DNA of 64,000 nt from Bradyrhizobium erythrophlei (lineage in GTDB: Bacteria; Pseudomonadota; Alphaproteobacteria; Rhizobiales; Xanthobacteraceae). Position numbers and translations under genes: made by a program. Position 1 is the first letter of the stretch; each line of letters begins with the position of its first letter. Of this stretch, positions 17,489 to 26,253 are shown one piece after another. The DNA lies in NCBI RefSeq assembly GCF_900129425.1, contig NZ_LT670817.1:3410001-3474000 (forward strand), given 5' to 3'. Under the pieces are notes generated by a model, which did not search any database, had not been told where the DNA came from, and saw only the letters and a program-made list of their open reading frames with translations.

Positions 17489-17680
17489 TCAACGTTCACG
17501 CACCGGCTTGGACTCCTCGATCGCCGCCTCGTGATACCAGCTGCTGCTGGACGCGGCGTCGTAGATGCGTGATGGAGTCAGATCGGTCGCGGTCTTGGCC
17601 TCTTCGCGCCGACGCCCGCCGCGGCCCCCGGGAGGGAATTGGTAGATCGTTGCCGACCCGTGATTCAAATTCGTATTCAT
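17489..17680 (-). CDS. DUF2735 family protein
   Basis: A 63-residue protein starting MNTNLNHGSATIYQFPPGGR with a conserved SSSWYHEAAIEESKP C-terminus, the hallmarks of DUF2735. AAGGAG lies 8 nt upstream of the ATG. In rhizobia this family typically lies next to glnII, as here, where it diverges from glnII across a 555-bp gap holding an NtrC-type dyad 85 bp from its start. A link to nitrogen status is therefore likely; biochemical function is unknown. Confidence 0.75.
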   Translation of the reverse strand: MNTNLNHGSATIYQFPPGGRGGRRREEAKTATDLTPSRIYDAASSSSWYHEAAIEESKPVRER

Positions 17681-17764
17681 CTGTTGTGCTCCTTAGGTCG
17701 CGGTACATCAACTGATGCTGCGCCCGACTCGTTCTCTTGCGGTTACTGAAATTGATATCGTCCC

Positions 17765-17781
17765 TGCACTTCGCTGGTGCA
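17765..17781. promoter_or_regulatory. Candidate NtrC binding site
   Basis: TGCAC-N7-GTGCA, a perfect dyad of the NtrC enhancer type (consensus TGCACC-N5-GGTGCA; here TGCACTTCGCTGGTGCA). It is 85 bp upstream of the DUF2735 start and about 345 bp upstream of the sigma-54 promoter of glnII, a workable distance for an enhancer. Confidence 0.65.
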
Positions 17782-18124
17782 ACCTGATCAAAACGAAATC
17801 ATTCGCTGTGCAAATTATAGGCATTTCCCGGTTTGCATCCTGGAAAGCAACCATGCACTGGCTAACGCTTGGGCCATAGCCAAGGTTGCGGGATCGCCCG
17901 GCTTTCTGGACAAATGTTGCGAACGAACGGCGCGGCTTTAATCGGACCGCCAAAACAGGCTGCGGACTGCTGGATAATCAGGCGTAAATCTGTTCCGAGC
18001 CGCTCTCCTTCGGTCCCGCCGACGGCCGGTCCCGCGCGGCTTTGCCGCACCCCGAATGCTGGCTTTGGGCGGGTCGGGACGCCGGATCGTTTTCCTGTGG
18101 GGCGCCGTCCCGCACTGCAGCGAC

Positions 18125-18139
18125 TGGCACTTTTATTGC
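18125..18139 (+). promoter_or_regulatory. Sigma-54 (RpoN) promoter of glnII
   Basis: TGGCACTTTTATTGC: TGGCAC-N5-TTGC with GG and GC separated by exactly 10 nt, the -24/-12 geometry of RpoN promoters. It lies 97 bp upstream of the glnII ATG. NtrC/RpoN control of glnII is established in Bradyrhizobium japonicum. Confidence 0.85.
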
Positions 18140-18235
18140 TTGGCAAGGACTGGCCGATGGTGGCCGGGTACGTCTGTGGTGACCAATAGGCTTCGGATTC
18201 CCACCTTTTGCATCATCAACTCATGAGAGAACTCA

Positions 18236-19273
18236 ATGACAAAGTATAAGCTCGAGTATATCTGGCTCGACGGATACACGCCGACGCCGAATCTGCGCGG
18301 CAAAACACAGATCAAGGAATTCGATTCGTTTCCGACGCTGGAACAGCTTCCTCTCTGGGGCTTCGACGGAAGCTCGACCATGCAGGCCGAGGGTCACAAT
18401 TCGGATTGCGTTCTCAAGCCGGTCGCGATTTATCCGGACGGCGCGCGCCCCAACGGCGCGCTGGTGATGTGCGAAGTCATGATGCCCGACGGCAAGACCC
18501 CGCATGCCTCGAACACGCGCGCGACCATTCTGGATGATGAAGGGGCCTGGTTCGGCTACGAGCAGGAATACTTCTTCTATAAGGACGGCCGTCCGCTCGG
18601 CTTCCCGTCAAGCGGCTATCCTGCACCGCAGGGGCCATATTACACCGGCGTCGGCTACAAGAACGTCGGCGACGTCGCGCGCAAAATGGTGGAAGAGCAT
18701 CTCGACCTCTGCCTCGCCGCCGGCATCAACCATGAAGGCATCAACGCCGAAGTGGCGAAGGGCCAGTGGGAATTCCAGATCTTCGGCAAGGGTTCCAAGA
18801 AGGCCGCCGACGAAATGTGGATGGCCCGCTATCTGATGCTGCGCCTCACCGAGAAATACGGCGTCGACATCGAATTCCATTGCAAACCGCTCGGCGACAC
18901 CGACTGGAACGGCTCCGGCATGCACGCCAACTTTTCCACCACCTATATGCGCGAAGTCGGCGGCAAGGAATATTTCGAGAAGCTGATGGAAGCGTTCAAG
19001 GCGAACCGCGCCGATCACATCGCAGTCTACGGTCCGGACAACCACATGCGTCTGACCGGCAAGCATGAGACCGCGTCGATCGACAGCTTCAGCTATGGTA
19101 TCGCGGACCGCGGCGCCTCGATCCGCGTCCCCCACTCCTTCGTCAACAATGGCTACAAGGGCTATCTGGAAGATCGCCGACCGAACTCGCAAGGCGACCC
19201 CTACCAGATCGCTTCCCAGATTCTCAAGACGATCGCTTCGGTTCCGACCGCCTCGAAGGCGGCCGCGGCCTAA
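18236..19273 (+). CDS. glnII: Glutamine synthetase II
   Basis: A 345-residue eukaryote-type (class II) glutamine synthetase. Seen: the N-terminal YIWLDGYTPTPNLRGKT, the WGFDGSSTMQAEGHNSD beta-grasp segment near 42-58, the ATP/glutamate site WNGSGMHANFSTTYMR near 224, and RRPNSQGDPYQIAS near 313. It makes glutamine from glutamate and ammonium. GSII lacks the adenylylation site of GSI and is controlled mainly at transcription, consistent with the sigma-54 promoter and NtrC-type site upstream. A strong intrinsic terminator follows. Diverges from DUF2735. Confidence 0.97.
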   Translation: MTKYKLEYIWLDGYTPTPNLRGKTQIKEFDSFPTLEQLPLWGFDGSSTMQAEGHNSDCVLKPVAIYPDGARPNGALVMCEVMMPDGKTPHASNTRATILDDEGAWFGYEQEYFFYKDGRPLGFPSSGYPAPQGPYYTGVGYKNVGDVARKMVEEHLDLCLAAGINHEGINAEVAKGQWEFQIFGKGSKKAADEMWMARYLMLRLTEKYGVDIEFHCKPLGDTDWNGSGMHANFSTTYMREVGGKEYFEKLMEAFKANRADHIAVYGPDNHMRLTGKHETASIDSFSYGIADRGASIRVPHSFVNNGYKGYLEDRRPNSQGDPYQIASQILKTIASVPTASKAAAA

Positions 19274-19403
19274 GCCGGCCCCACGGCCTCCACGAGGCGT
19301 CGGGGCTGCAACCCGATCCGCCGGAACGCCCAGGCGTTTTGGCGGATCATTGCGTTTAAGCGTCCAAGATTTACGTTTCGCGCATCACGTCCAGTGCGAC
19401 CTC

Positions 19404-19451
19404 GACCAGCCCTGCGGATGGCTTCAGGCTCATCCGGGCTGGTCTTTTTTT
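19404..19451 (+). terminator. Intrinsic terminator
   Basis: GACCAGCCC and GGGCTGGTC arms, extended internally by GGAT/ATCC pairs, followed by a run of seven T. It ends the glnII transcript 130 bp after its stop codon. Confidence 0.85.
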
Positions 19452-19551
19452 GCCGCTGATTGGTCGCGCGAGGCGCAGCGGGCTGCTAGAAGCGGCCGCG
19501 AGCGCGGGCCAAACCAGCCTGCAACGGCAAGCCCGTGAGGAAAGGCTCTTG

Positions 19552-20238
19552 ATGCAGAATGTGGTTCGCGTGCTGTCGACGCTGGCCTTGATGGGCGCGG
19601 TCCGCAGCCTCGCCGGACGATATGAAGCGGCCGGCGGCGCGCGCATCGATGCCGATTTCGCGCCGACGCTTGCGTTGCTGGATCGCCTGCGTCGCGGCGA
19701 AGGCGCCGACGTCGTCATTCTCACCAAGCAGGCGCTCGACGATCTCGCCGCTCAGGAAGCCGTCGCAGCGGGCAGCTGCGTCGACCTCGCGCGCTCCTAT
19801 GTCGGCATTGCGGTCAGGGCCGGCGCTGCGCATCCCGACATCGCCACCGAGTCGGCGCTGCGCGCCACGTTGCTCGGCGCCCGTGCGGTGGCGTATTCGC
19901 GTCTGGGCGCCAGCGGCATCTTCTTCGCGCAACTGATCGAGCGGATGGGGATTGCATCCGAGATTAACGCCCGCGCCTGTATCGTTCCCCAGGGCTTTAC
20001 CGCCGAGCGGCTGGTCACCGGCGAGGCCGAGCTGGCGGTGCAGCAGCTCAGCGAGCTGAAGCAGGTCAAGGGTATCGAAGTGGTCGGACCGATCCCGCTT
20101 GATCTGCAAAGCCCCGCGGTGTTCTCCGCCGGGCGCTTGGCGGCGTCGAAAAGGGTGGTTCAATCCGATGCCCTGTTGAAATATCTCGCCTCGCCCGAGG
20201 TGGCCCCGGCGCTGCACGAGTCCGGGCTCGAGCCCTAG
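19552..20238 (+). CDS. ModA-like periplasmic substrate-binding domain protein
   Basis: A 228-residue protein of the molybdate/thiosulfate-binding-like fold (SBP_bac_11 type): FAPTLALLDRLRRGEGADVV near 33, ARAVAYSRLGASGIFFAQLI near 105, and the hinge region ELAVQQLSELKQVKGIEVVG near 162. The ATG at 19552 has GAGGAAAG upstream; there is no signal peptide, so it may act in the cytoplasm as an orphan sensor-like protein. No modBC permease is adjacent. A Sel1-repeat gene follows 46 bp after the stop and may be co-transcribed. Confidence 0.75.
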   Translation: MQNVVRVLSTLALMGAVRSLAGRYEAAGGARIDADFAPTLALLDRLRRGEGADVVILTKQALDDLAAQEAVAAGSCVDLARSYVGIAVRAGAAHPDIATESALRATLLGARAVAYSRLGASGIFFAQLIERMGIASEINARACIVPQGFTAERLVTGEAELAVQQLSELKQVKGIEVVGPIPLDLQSPAVFSAGRLAASKRVVQSDALLKYLASPEVAPALHESGLEP

Positions 20239-20284
20239 ATTCGCCGCAGCTTCAAAGCTAACCTTTTCCACCGGAATGGGCACC

Positions 20285-21148
20285 ATGATCAGACTATCCC
20301 GCGCGCTTTTATCGGTTGCGGCAGGTCGCGCCGCCATGACGGCGATCGCGATCGCGGCGGCGGCATGGGCCGATCCATCTCGGGTGAAGGCGCAATCGGC
20401 CGATCTCGTGCTGTGCGACCGGCTCGCCGCCGACCCCGCCGATCCCGACAAGCCGGCCGACGTCAAGGGCGTCCCCGACGTCGCGCCATCGGATGTCGCG
20501 ACCGCGATCAAATATTGCAAGGTCGCCGCCGGCTCGTCGCGGCGGGCGCTGTATCAGCTCGGCCGCGCCTACGCCGCCAACGGGCAAACCCCGGAAGCGA
20601 TCGGCGCCTGGCGCAAGGCCGCCGACAAGGGCTCGACCTCGGCAATGGTCGAACTCGGCGTGCTCTACGGCAGCGGCGCCGGCGTTGCGAAGGACGAGGC
20701 GCAGGCGCGGAAACTGTTCGAGCGCGCCGCCGAAGCCGGCAATCCGCGCGGCGTCACCAATCTCACGGCGCTGTCCGGCGGCGGCGCGCCGTCGGATCCG
20801 GCGAGGGCCAGAGAGCTGCTGGCAAAGGCCGCCGAGACCAATGCGGAAGCGCAGTACCAGCTCGGGCTGATGCTGGCGGACGGTACCGGCGGCGCCAGGG
20901 ACGATGCCGGCGCGCGCAGCCTGTTCGAGAAGGCGGCGGCGCAAAATCATCCCGGCGCGCTGGAACGAATGGGCGCGTTCACGCAGGAAGGACGCGGCGG
21001 GCCGAAGGATTCGAGCGCCGCCAAAGCCTATTACGAACGGGCCGCGGCGCTCGGCGACGAAGACGCCAGGAAGGCGCTTGACCGCCTGCGATGTCCCTAT
21101 GCGATCAAGGACAAGCGCGGAAATCTTGTGACCAATCTTTGCTTTTGA
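20285..21148 (+). CDS. Sel1-like repeat (TPR-type) exported protein
   Basis: A 287-residue protein with a hydrophobic N-terminus (ALLSVAAGRAAMTAIAIAAA) likely acting as a signal peptide. At least four Sel1 repeats follow, with typical A-x-x-x-L-G and G-x-G-V-x-x-D patterns: ALYQLGRAYAANGQTPEAIG, AMVELGVLYGSGAGVAKDEA, AQYQLGLMLADGTGGARDDA and ALERMGAFTQEGRGGPKDSS. The C-terminus has two Cys (LRCPYAIKD, TNLCF). Sel1 proteins are scaffolds for protein-protein contacts, often in the envelope. An earlier in-frame ATG at 20276 is possible. Confidence 0.8.
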   Translation: MIRLSRALLSVAAGRAAMTAIAIAAAAWADPSRVKAQSADLVLCDRLAADPADPDKPADVKGVPDVAPSDVATAIKYCKVAAGSSRRALYQLGRAYAANGQTPEAIGAWRKAADKGSTSAMVELGVLYGSGAGVAKDEAQARKLFERAAEAGNPRGVTNLTALSGGGAPSDPARARELLAKAAETNAEAQYQLGLMLADGTGGARDDAGARSLFEKAAAQNHPGALERMGAFTQEGRGGPKDSSAAKAYYERAAALGDEDARKALDRLRCPYAIKDKRGNLVTNLCF

Positions 21149-21164
21149 CGCGGGCCCTCCCGGA

Positions 21165-21461
21165 TCACTTGGGTCTCACATCCCTCGCCATTTCGAGGCA
21201 GGTCAGCAGTTCGACATAGCTCGGACTGCCGTCGATGCTGGTTTCCTCGGTGCACTGCCTGACATCGCTCGCGGCAAATTGCGTCCATTCCGCTCGCAGC
21301 TGGTTGAGCGCCTGCTTCTCATCATCGGAGCATCTGTCCAGCATGGCCTTGGTGCCGCCTTCGGACTGGCATTCCAGCGTGATATTGAATTTCGGCACGG
21401 TGTTGGCGCCAGCGATGGGGTGCAGCGAAGTCAGGAAAATAATCGGCAGGTGAATCAACAT
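21165..21461 (-). CDS. Small secreted cysteine-containing hypothetical protein
   Basis: A 98-residue product with a short hydrophobic leader (MLIHLPIIFLTSLHPIAGA) and four Cys in the mature part (TLECQSEGG, LDRCSDDE, VRQCTEET, LLTCLEMA), suggesting two disulfides in the periplasm. The block GSPSYVELLTCLEMA is a pattern I recognise from other Bradyrhizobium hypothetical exported proteins. Converges with the Sel1 gene (16-bp gap). Function unknown. Confidence 0.6.
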   Translation of the reverse strand: MLIHLPIIFLTSLHPIAGANTVPKFNITLECQSEGGTKAMLDRCSDDEKQALNQLRAEWTQFAASDVRQCTEETSIDGSPSYVELLTCLEMARDVRPK

Positions 21462-21738
21462 TTTTGCTCTCCGGGCGGCGTGGCTTGACCCAGTCTGCTA
21501 CGCCGGTTCGGCGGGCGTATTGACGGTATCAAGCGGAGGGGCGCTAACGCAAAGCGTCTGTCAGGCGGAGGAACCCGCTTTAGAACGTTATCAAGAAAGC
21601 CATCATTCCATCATGCGGCAAGCCGGTTCACGCAACCGTTACAGTCAGAAAGGCCTCCTCGATAACGAGAACCCGCCGGAACAAGACAGCCGCGATTGCA
21701 ATTGAGGCAAAGGGGCACGCTGAAGGAGGTCCTGTCCC

Positions 21739-21888
21739 ATGATCCGTAAACTGCAGTCGGGCGAATAGCGGCTCTATTCCCGCAAGGCGAATCCGAAAAC
21801 CGGCAAGCGCCGCAATCTCGGCACCTTCAAGTCGCGCGCGGCGGCAGAAAAACACGAGCGTGCCGTGCAGTATTTCAAGCGGCATTGA
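21739..21888 (+). pseudogene. Small conserved protein gene with in-frame amber codon
   Basis: ATG at 21739 after a perfect AAGGAGGT (spacing 8) opens MIRKLQSGE, then TAG at 21766-21768, then RLYSRKANPKTGKRRNLGTF and KSRAAAEKHERAVQYFKRH to TGA. The family usually reads GEYRLYSRK, so the TAG replaces a Tyr codon by one base change. The rest of the 49-residue frame is intact and well formed. No in-frame ATG follows the stop. Recent pseudogene, read-through, or sequence error. Confidence 0.7.
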
Positions 21889-22022
21889 AGGCTCGCTGGC
21901 ACGACCGCGCCGCGCCGAATGGCGATTCCCATTTCACGGTATGTTCAACGCGACCGGCGGGAACGCGATGTCGGCATCGGGAGTTAGGGGCGCATCGACA
22001 ACCCCGCATATGAACAGTGGAC

Positions 22023-23174
22023 ATGGCGACGACAACCAGCAAGGCCGGCGCGGCCATCGGCTTTCTTCTCGCGGCGGGCGTGCTTGCGGCAGCGCCCGCC
22101 GTGGCGCAAGGTTTCGCTGACATACAGAATCCCGGCAAAGTCGGTCCGCCCCTGGAAACCGTCAAAACGTTCGGCGACGATTTCCGGCTGGTCGGCATCG
22201 GCGTCTCGCGCGAGGGCAGGGTGTTCGCGACCGCACCGGCCTCCCAGGTCCGTTCGCACTTCAGCATGATCGAGGTCGATCCCAAAACCGGCGCGGTCAC
22301 GCCATATCCCGATGCCGCCTGGAACACTTTCAACGCGCAGGGCGACGGCAAGTCGCAATGGATTTCGGTGCAGGCGCTGTGGGTCGACAAGTCGGACCAT
22401 CTCTGGGCGCTCGACTCCTCGCTGCCGAAGCTCGATCAGGATCGCCTGCCGCCGAAGCTGGTCGAGTTCGACCTCGCGAGCAACAAGGTGATCCGGCAAT
22501 ATGATTTCAACGGCGTGGTCTCGGCGAAGGATGCGCTGAACGATCTGCGGATCGATACCGTGCACGATTATGCCTATCTCACCAATGCCGGCAACAAGGG
22601 CAGCCTGGTCGTGCTCGATCTCAAGACCGGGAAAGCCCGGCAGGTGCTGGTCGGCGACCGCTCGACCTTTGCCGAACCCAGCCAGCATCTGATGATCGGC
22701 AAAGAGATCGCGCTGCGGCCGGACGGCTCAGTGGTGGCGATCCACGCCGACGGCATCGCACTTTCTCCGGACGCGCAGTGGCTCTATTACCGGCCGCTGA
22801 CAGACCACAATTACTGGCGCGTGCCGACGTCGGCCTTGCGCGACACGAAGCTTTCCGATGCCGAGCTTGCCAAAAAGGTCGAGTTTCTCGGCACCTCCGT
22901 GCTGAGCGGCGGGCTGATCATGGATTCCAGCGGCACGCTGTATGGCGGCGATCTCGAACATCGCACCGTGGCGGCGATGACGCTGACACCGGATAAAAAG
23001 CTGGACACCAAGGTTTTCGTCAGCGACCCCACAAAGCTTTCCTGGGCGGACGGTTTTGCGATCAGCGGCGGCTATCTCTACATCTCCGATTCCCATTTGT
23101 GGGAAATCGCGTTCAAGAACAACCTGCCGCGCTCGGGACCGTTCACGATCTTCAAGGTGAAGCTGCTGCACTGA
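22023..23174 (+). CDS. Major royal jelly/yellow-family protein
   Basis: A 383-residue exported beta-propeller. A signal peptide ends near APAVAQG (about residue 30). Family blocks seen: SQWISVQALWVDKSDHLWAL near 112, LRIDTVHDYAYLTNAG near 176, DGIALSPDAQWLYYRPLTDH near 240 and WADGFAISGGYLYISDSHLW near 342. This is the MRJP/yellow family (PF03022-type); bacterial members are periplasmic proteins of largely unknown role, some suggested to bind small molecules or lactones. An in-frame GTG at 22017 is an alternative start. It is monocistronic. Confidence 0.85.
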   Translation: MATTTSKAGAAIGFLLAAGVLAAAPAVAQGFADIQNPGKVGPPLETVKTFGDDFRLVGIGVSREGRVFATAPASQVRSHFSMIEVDPKTGAVTPYPDAAWNTFNAQGDGKSQWISVQALWVDKSDHLWALDSSLPKLDQDRLPPKLVEFDLASNKVIRQYDFNGVVSAKDALNDLRIDTVHDYAYLTNAGNKGSLVVLDLKTGKARQVLVGDRSTFAEPSQHLMIGKEIALRPDGSVVAIHADGIALSPDAQWLYYRPLTDHNYWRVPTSALRDTKLSDAELAKKVEFLGTSVLSGGLIMDSSGTLYGGDLEHRTVAAMTLTPDKKLDTKVFVSDPTKLSWADGFAISGGYLYISDSHLWEIAFKNNLPRSGPFTIFKVKLLH

Positions 23175-23217
23175 GCGTTGCGACTTTTTCTGCGTCGTCC
23201 CCGCGCACCCGGACGTG

Positions 23218-23345
23218 TCGCAGACGCAAATTCGCGACCCCGCGGCGCGATGCGCTCGAGGTTGCAACTAATCTCCGCCCCGAAAACAAAGGGCGCCCCT
23301 TTGGGGACAGGACGGCGGGGATATAGAAGCGATTTGGGTCGGGCG
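23218..23345. repeat. Partial copy of the long dispersed repeat
   Basis: Contains CGCAAATTCGCGACCC then CGGCGCGATGCGCTCGAG, resembling the end of the 27066-27512 copy (CGCAATCTCGCGGCGCGATG), followed by a GGGCGCCCC-rich palindrome (23291-23305). No gene seen. Confidence 0.5.
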
Positions 23346-23573
23346 CCAAGTGAAATTCTGAAAATCAGAAATTGATCGATGGGCGGTTGGCGTGGACGTG
23401 ACCGGCAAAATCGTCGAGACGGCCTTTGCGATGGTCCTGAACATCGGCGGCAACGGTCAGATCACCCCGCTTCCAGGTGCCGGAAGACAGCTTTGCCGTC
23501 TCCCGGGCGGCGCAATACGTTCGCACGTGCATCATGACGGGATCGGTACCATCGGATGAATGGAGAGCGCCCA

Positions 23574-23957
23574 ATGACCTGGATTTTGTTCGTCGGTCTG
23601 GAACCGGAAGCGGTCGATTTCTCCGATCCCGCGCTGCCGCCCGGCTTCAACGCGGAAAAGATTCATGCCGGGATAGCGGTGGCCATGCGGCAAATAGGGG
23701 AACGCGGATGGCACGCCGATCTTTGCCTGATCCGTCCCGACGAGACCGCCGGGCCCGCGCTCGAGAGCCGGCTCGGAGCCAAGGTTTACGATTGCGTCGT
23801 GATCGGCGCCGGCGTGCGGCTGCCGCCCAGAAACCTGCTGCTGCTGGAGGTGCTGGTCAACGCCGTGATCAAGGCGGGGCCGGGTACGGCGATCGCATTC
23901 AATACCCGGCCGGAAGACAGTGCCGATGCCGCGGCGCGCTGGCTGAAGGTCGGTTAG
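23574..23957 (+). CDS. Conserved hypothetical protein
   Basis: A 127-residue protein, MTWILFVGLEPEAVDFSDPA at the N-terminus, with an alternating alpha/beta pattern (AKVYDCVVIGAGVRLPPRNL, then LLLEVLVNAVIKAGPGTAIA and FNTRPEDSADAAARWL) resembling a small Rossmann-like domain. No catalytic motif is recognisable. ATG at 23574 has GGAG 8 nt upstream; an in-frame ATG at 23556 lies just before it. Function unknown. Confidence 0.6.
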   Translation: MTWILFVGLEPEAVDFSDPALPPGFNAEKIHAGIAVAMRQIGERGWHADLCLIRPDETAGPALESRLGAKVYDCVVIGAGVRLPPRNLLLLEVLVNAVIKAGPGTAIAFNTRPEDSADAAARWLKVG

Positions 23958-24004
23958 TTTCGCAAAGCCGGTGCTCCCCGGGCGGCGATTACTTTCGCGC
24001 TCGT

Positions 24005-24247
24005 TCAGTGGCCCACTGTCTCCGCGCTGCGGCCCGGCGGCCTGGGCCGCGCCGGTGCCGGCGAACCCACTTCCTGACAGGGGATCTCGATCCATGCGCC
24101 GCCGGGACCCTGCTGGAGCGAGTGGCATTGCGATGGCGCGGATTTATCTTCGGCTGGCGGGGCTGCTGTCGAACTCTTTGCCAGCACCGGCGCCGTCATG
24201 ATGGCGAGGGCGGCGAGCGAACCGAGAAACGCGCCGACTTTCCGCAT
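24005..24247 (-). CDS. Small secreted hypothetical protein
   Basis: An 80-residue product with a clear signal peptide (MRKVGAFLGSLAALAIMTAP, cleavage near VLA-K) and a mature region holding two Cys in CHSLQQGPGGAWIEIPCQE, probably a disulfide. GGAGGG lies 8 nt upstream of the ATG at 24247. Similar short periplasmic proteins occur in Bradyrhizobium; function unknown. Confidence 0.6.
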   Translation of the reverse strand: MRKVGAFLGSLAALAIMTAPVLAKSSTAAPPAEDKSAPSQCHSLQQGPGGAWIEIPCQEVGSPAPARPRPPGRSAETVGH

Positions 24248-24374
24248 GTGAAACCCTCCGTCTCGCAGATGAATTTCCTGGCGGCCAATTTCGCGGGGAA
24301 TGTGGATGAATTTTGGCGCGATCCGACGCGGCCGGATTTTGCTTAATGTTCGGCAAAGGCCGAGCGGCGCCGGC

Positions 24375-24758
24375 CTACGCTTGCTCGGTTTCCGCGAACG
24401 GCAGGCCGGGGCGATACAGCAAAACCGGGCGGATTTCATACATCGCGCCGGGATTGACCTGGCGCAGGTCGCGCGCGGCGGCGATGGCGGCGTCGCGATC
24501 GGCGCAATCGACGAGGTAGAAGCCCAGCAGCTGTTCCTTGGTCTCGGTAAAGGGACCATCGATCACCACGCCGGCGCCGGGGCCACGCAACACGCAGGCG
24601 CCTTTGGTTGCCCCAAGGCGCGCCGACGGCCCCATGCTCCCTTGCTGTGTGAGGCGGTCGTGAACCCTGCTCAGATCGAGCATCAGCGCCGCGTCTTCGG
24701 CCGGAGTCCACGAGGTGACTTCCTCTTCGACGTGATAGGCCAGGATGGCGTAGAGCAT
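24375..24758 (-). CDS. YciI-like (DGPF) family protein
   Basis: A 127-residue ferredoxin-fold protein with the family signature VIDGPFTETKEQLLGFYLVD near residues 64-83 and the N-terminal strand MLYAILAYHV. DGPF/YCII-related proteins are often coupled to ECF sigma factors; none is adjacent here. The catalytic His/Asp seen in YciI-like proteins is represented by the Asp of DGPF. Function not predictable beyond the family. Confidence 0.85.
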   Translation of the reverse strand: MLYAILAYHVEEEVTSWTPAEDAALMLDLSRVHDRLTQQGSMGPSARLGATKGACVLRGPGAGVVIDGPFTETKEQLLGFYLVDCADRDAAIAAARDLRQVNPGAMYEIRPVLLYRPGLPFAETEQA

Positions 24759-24966
24759 GGGTTGCCTCGTTCGGGTTGGATGGGCGGATGATCTGAGGAC
24801 GTTTCAGCACGCCCGATCCCGACATCGTTACAGGCCCACGTCGTTAGACGGCAACGGCCCTTTCGGCCGGACTTTGTCCGCTCTATGAATTAGGCTGGCC
24901 GTTTCCGGCAGTTGCGCGCGCAAGGGCGACGCGCCCGCGGATTTCATCGCCAGGGAGAGCCGACCC

Positions 24967-25755
24967 ATGAGCCTGCTGGATCAGCCTTTCGACCCGGCGC
25001 GCGAGGCGGCGCTAGTCACCGGCGCGGGAAACGGCATCGGTCGCGCGATCGCGCAGGCCCTGGTCGGCGAGGGGGTGCGAACCGTGTTCGCCGACCTCAA
25101 CCCCGACACGGTTGCTGCCGCGATCAAGACTTCGCCCCGGCCGGAACTGGCGGTTCCCTGGGTCGGCGATCTCGCCAGGCCCGCCGCATGCGATGCGCTG
25201 CTGGCCGATGCCCGGTCCGCGGTCGGGCTGGTGACGCACTTCGTTCACAGCGCGTCGCCGCCGCGGCGCGAGGCCGATCATGCCTTCGCCGTCAGCCAGC
25301 AGATCTGGGCGCAGATGCACGCGGTCAACGTCGATGCGGGCTTTCACCTTGCGCGCGAACTCGCGCGCCAGCTGATCGCGGCGCAGGCGCCCGGCTCGTT
25401 CCTGTTCCTGACCTCGCTTCATTCGGGTACGCCGCGCAACCTGCCGCATTATTCGACCGCCAAGGCGGCACTGGCGATGCTGGTGAAGGAACTTGCAAGG
25501 ACCCTTGGCCGCTTTGGAATCCGGGTCAATGCGCTGGTGCCCGGCGCCATCGCCGCGGGCGGCTTCAATGCCGATCCGGCGCTGGCGCGGCACATCCCGC
25601 TCGGCCGCCTCGGCCAGGCTGAAGACCTTGCGTCGATGGCGCTGGCGGTGCTGTCGAACCGGTTGTCGGCCTATGTCACGGGCGCCGCGATCGTGGTCGA
25701 CGGCGGCCTGTCGCTGATGAACTGGTTCGAGCCGCCGGCGCTGGATGACCTCTAA
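24967..25755 (+). CDS. Short-chain dehydrogenase/reductase
   Basis: A 262-residue classical SDR. The cofactor loop TGAGNGIGRAIAQALVGEG is at 18-36, VADLNP-type acidic residue (FADLNPDT) near 42 favours NAD(H), and the active site is FLFLTSLHSGTPRNLPHYST then AKAAL, with Tyr and Lys of Y-x3-K present. The C-terminal GGLSLMNWFEPPAL is conserved in a rhizobial subgroup. ATG after GGGAGAGCCGACCC. Monocistronic. Substrate unknown. Confidence 0.9.
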   Translation: MSLLDQPFDPAREAALVTGAGNGIGRAIAQALVGEGVRTVFADLNPDTVAAAIKTSPRPELAVPWVGDLARPAACDALLADARSAVGLVTHFVHSASPPRREADHAFAVSQQIWAQMHAVNVDAGFHLARELARQLIAAQAPGSFLFLTSLHSGTPRNLPHYSTAKAALAMLVKELARTLGRFGIRVNALVPGAIAAGGFNADPALARHIPLGRLGQAEDLASMALAVLSNRLSAYVTGAAIVVDGGLSLMNWFEPPALDDL

Positions 25756-25861
25756 GAGCGGGTGATCTCGGGGGTGTGGGGGCGGCACACCGCTTGCCAC
25801 CACGCGGCCCCGCGGTTTGCGGGCCGCTGCTGTCATTCCGACCCGGACATGCCGGACGGTT

Positions 25862-25963
25862 TTAGTAGGCGAGCGCGACGATGATGATGAGGCTGATCAG
25901 CAGAAGCGCGACCAGATTTCCATCAAGCCCATCAAGCTGTTTCCTGTCGAGGTGGATACGCAT
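25862..25963 (-). CDS. 33-residue single-span membrane peptide
   Basis: MRIHLDRKQLDGLDGNLVAL then LLISLIIIVALAY: a basic N-terminal segment followed by one transmembrane helix to the C-terminus. GAGGAG lies 10 nt upstream of the ATG at 25963. The charge layout suggests a small inner-membrane protein. Function unknown. Confidence 0.5.
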   Translation of the reverse strand: MRIHLDRKQLDGLDGNLVALLLISLIIIVALAY

Positions 25964-26124
25964 CGAACGGTACTCCTCTTTACGGAAGCTTCCCTGACAA
26001 CCTGACAATACGCCTAGACGGTTTCCGTTCCAACACGCGATTTCCGATCGAGCGGTCCGACAGCAATGCGCGGAGCACAGCAGCACGGTTGGGTGCGCCG
26101 CACTCGCGTGATGGCAAGCGGCGA

Positions 26125-26253
26125 TCAATCGGTCCTGGCGGCGGCGGCGCGCACGAAGGCGGCGAGTTCGGCGTTGAAGCGGGGGGCGTCCTCGTAGAAC
26201 GGGGAATGGCCGACCCCCTCATAGACCGAGAGTTTGGCGCCCGGGATTGCTTC
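26125..26253 (-). pseudogene. C-terminal remnant of an alpha/beta hydrolase
   Basis: On the minus strand the frame reads AIPGAKLSVYEGVGHSPFYE, then DAPRFNAELAAFVRAAAART to TGA at 26125. The VGHSPFYEDAPRFN segment carries the catalytic-His region of alpha/beta hydrolases (G-H-x-P). Upstream (26240-26270) the frame runs into a dispersed repeat (AAGCAATCCC / CGAAGCGAAGC), so the rest of the enzyme has been replaced. Only about 43 codons remain. Confidence 0.65.
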
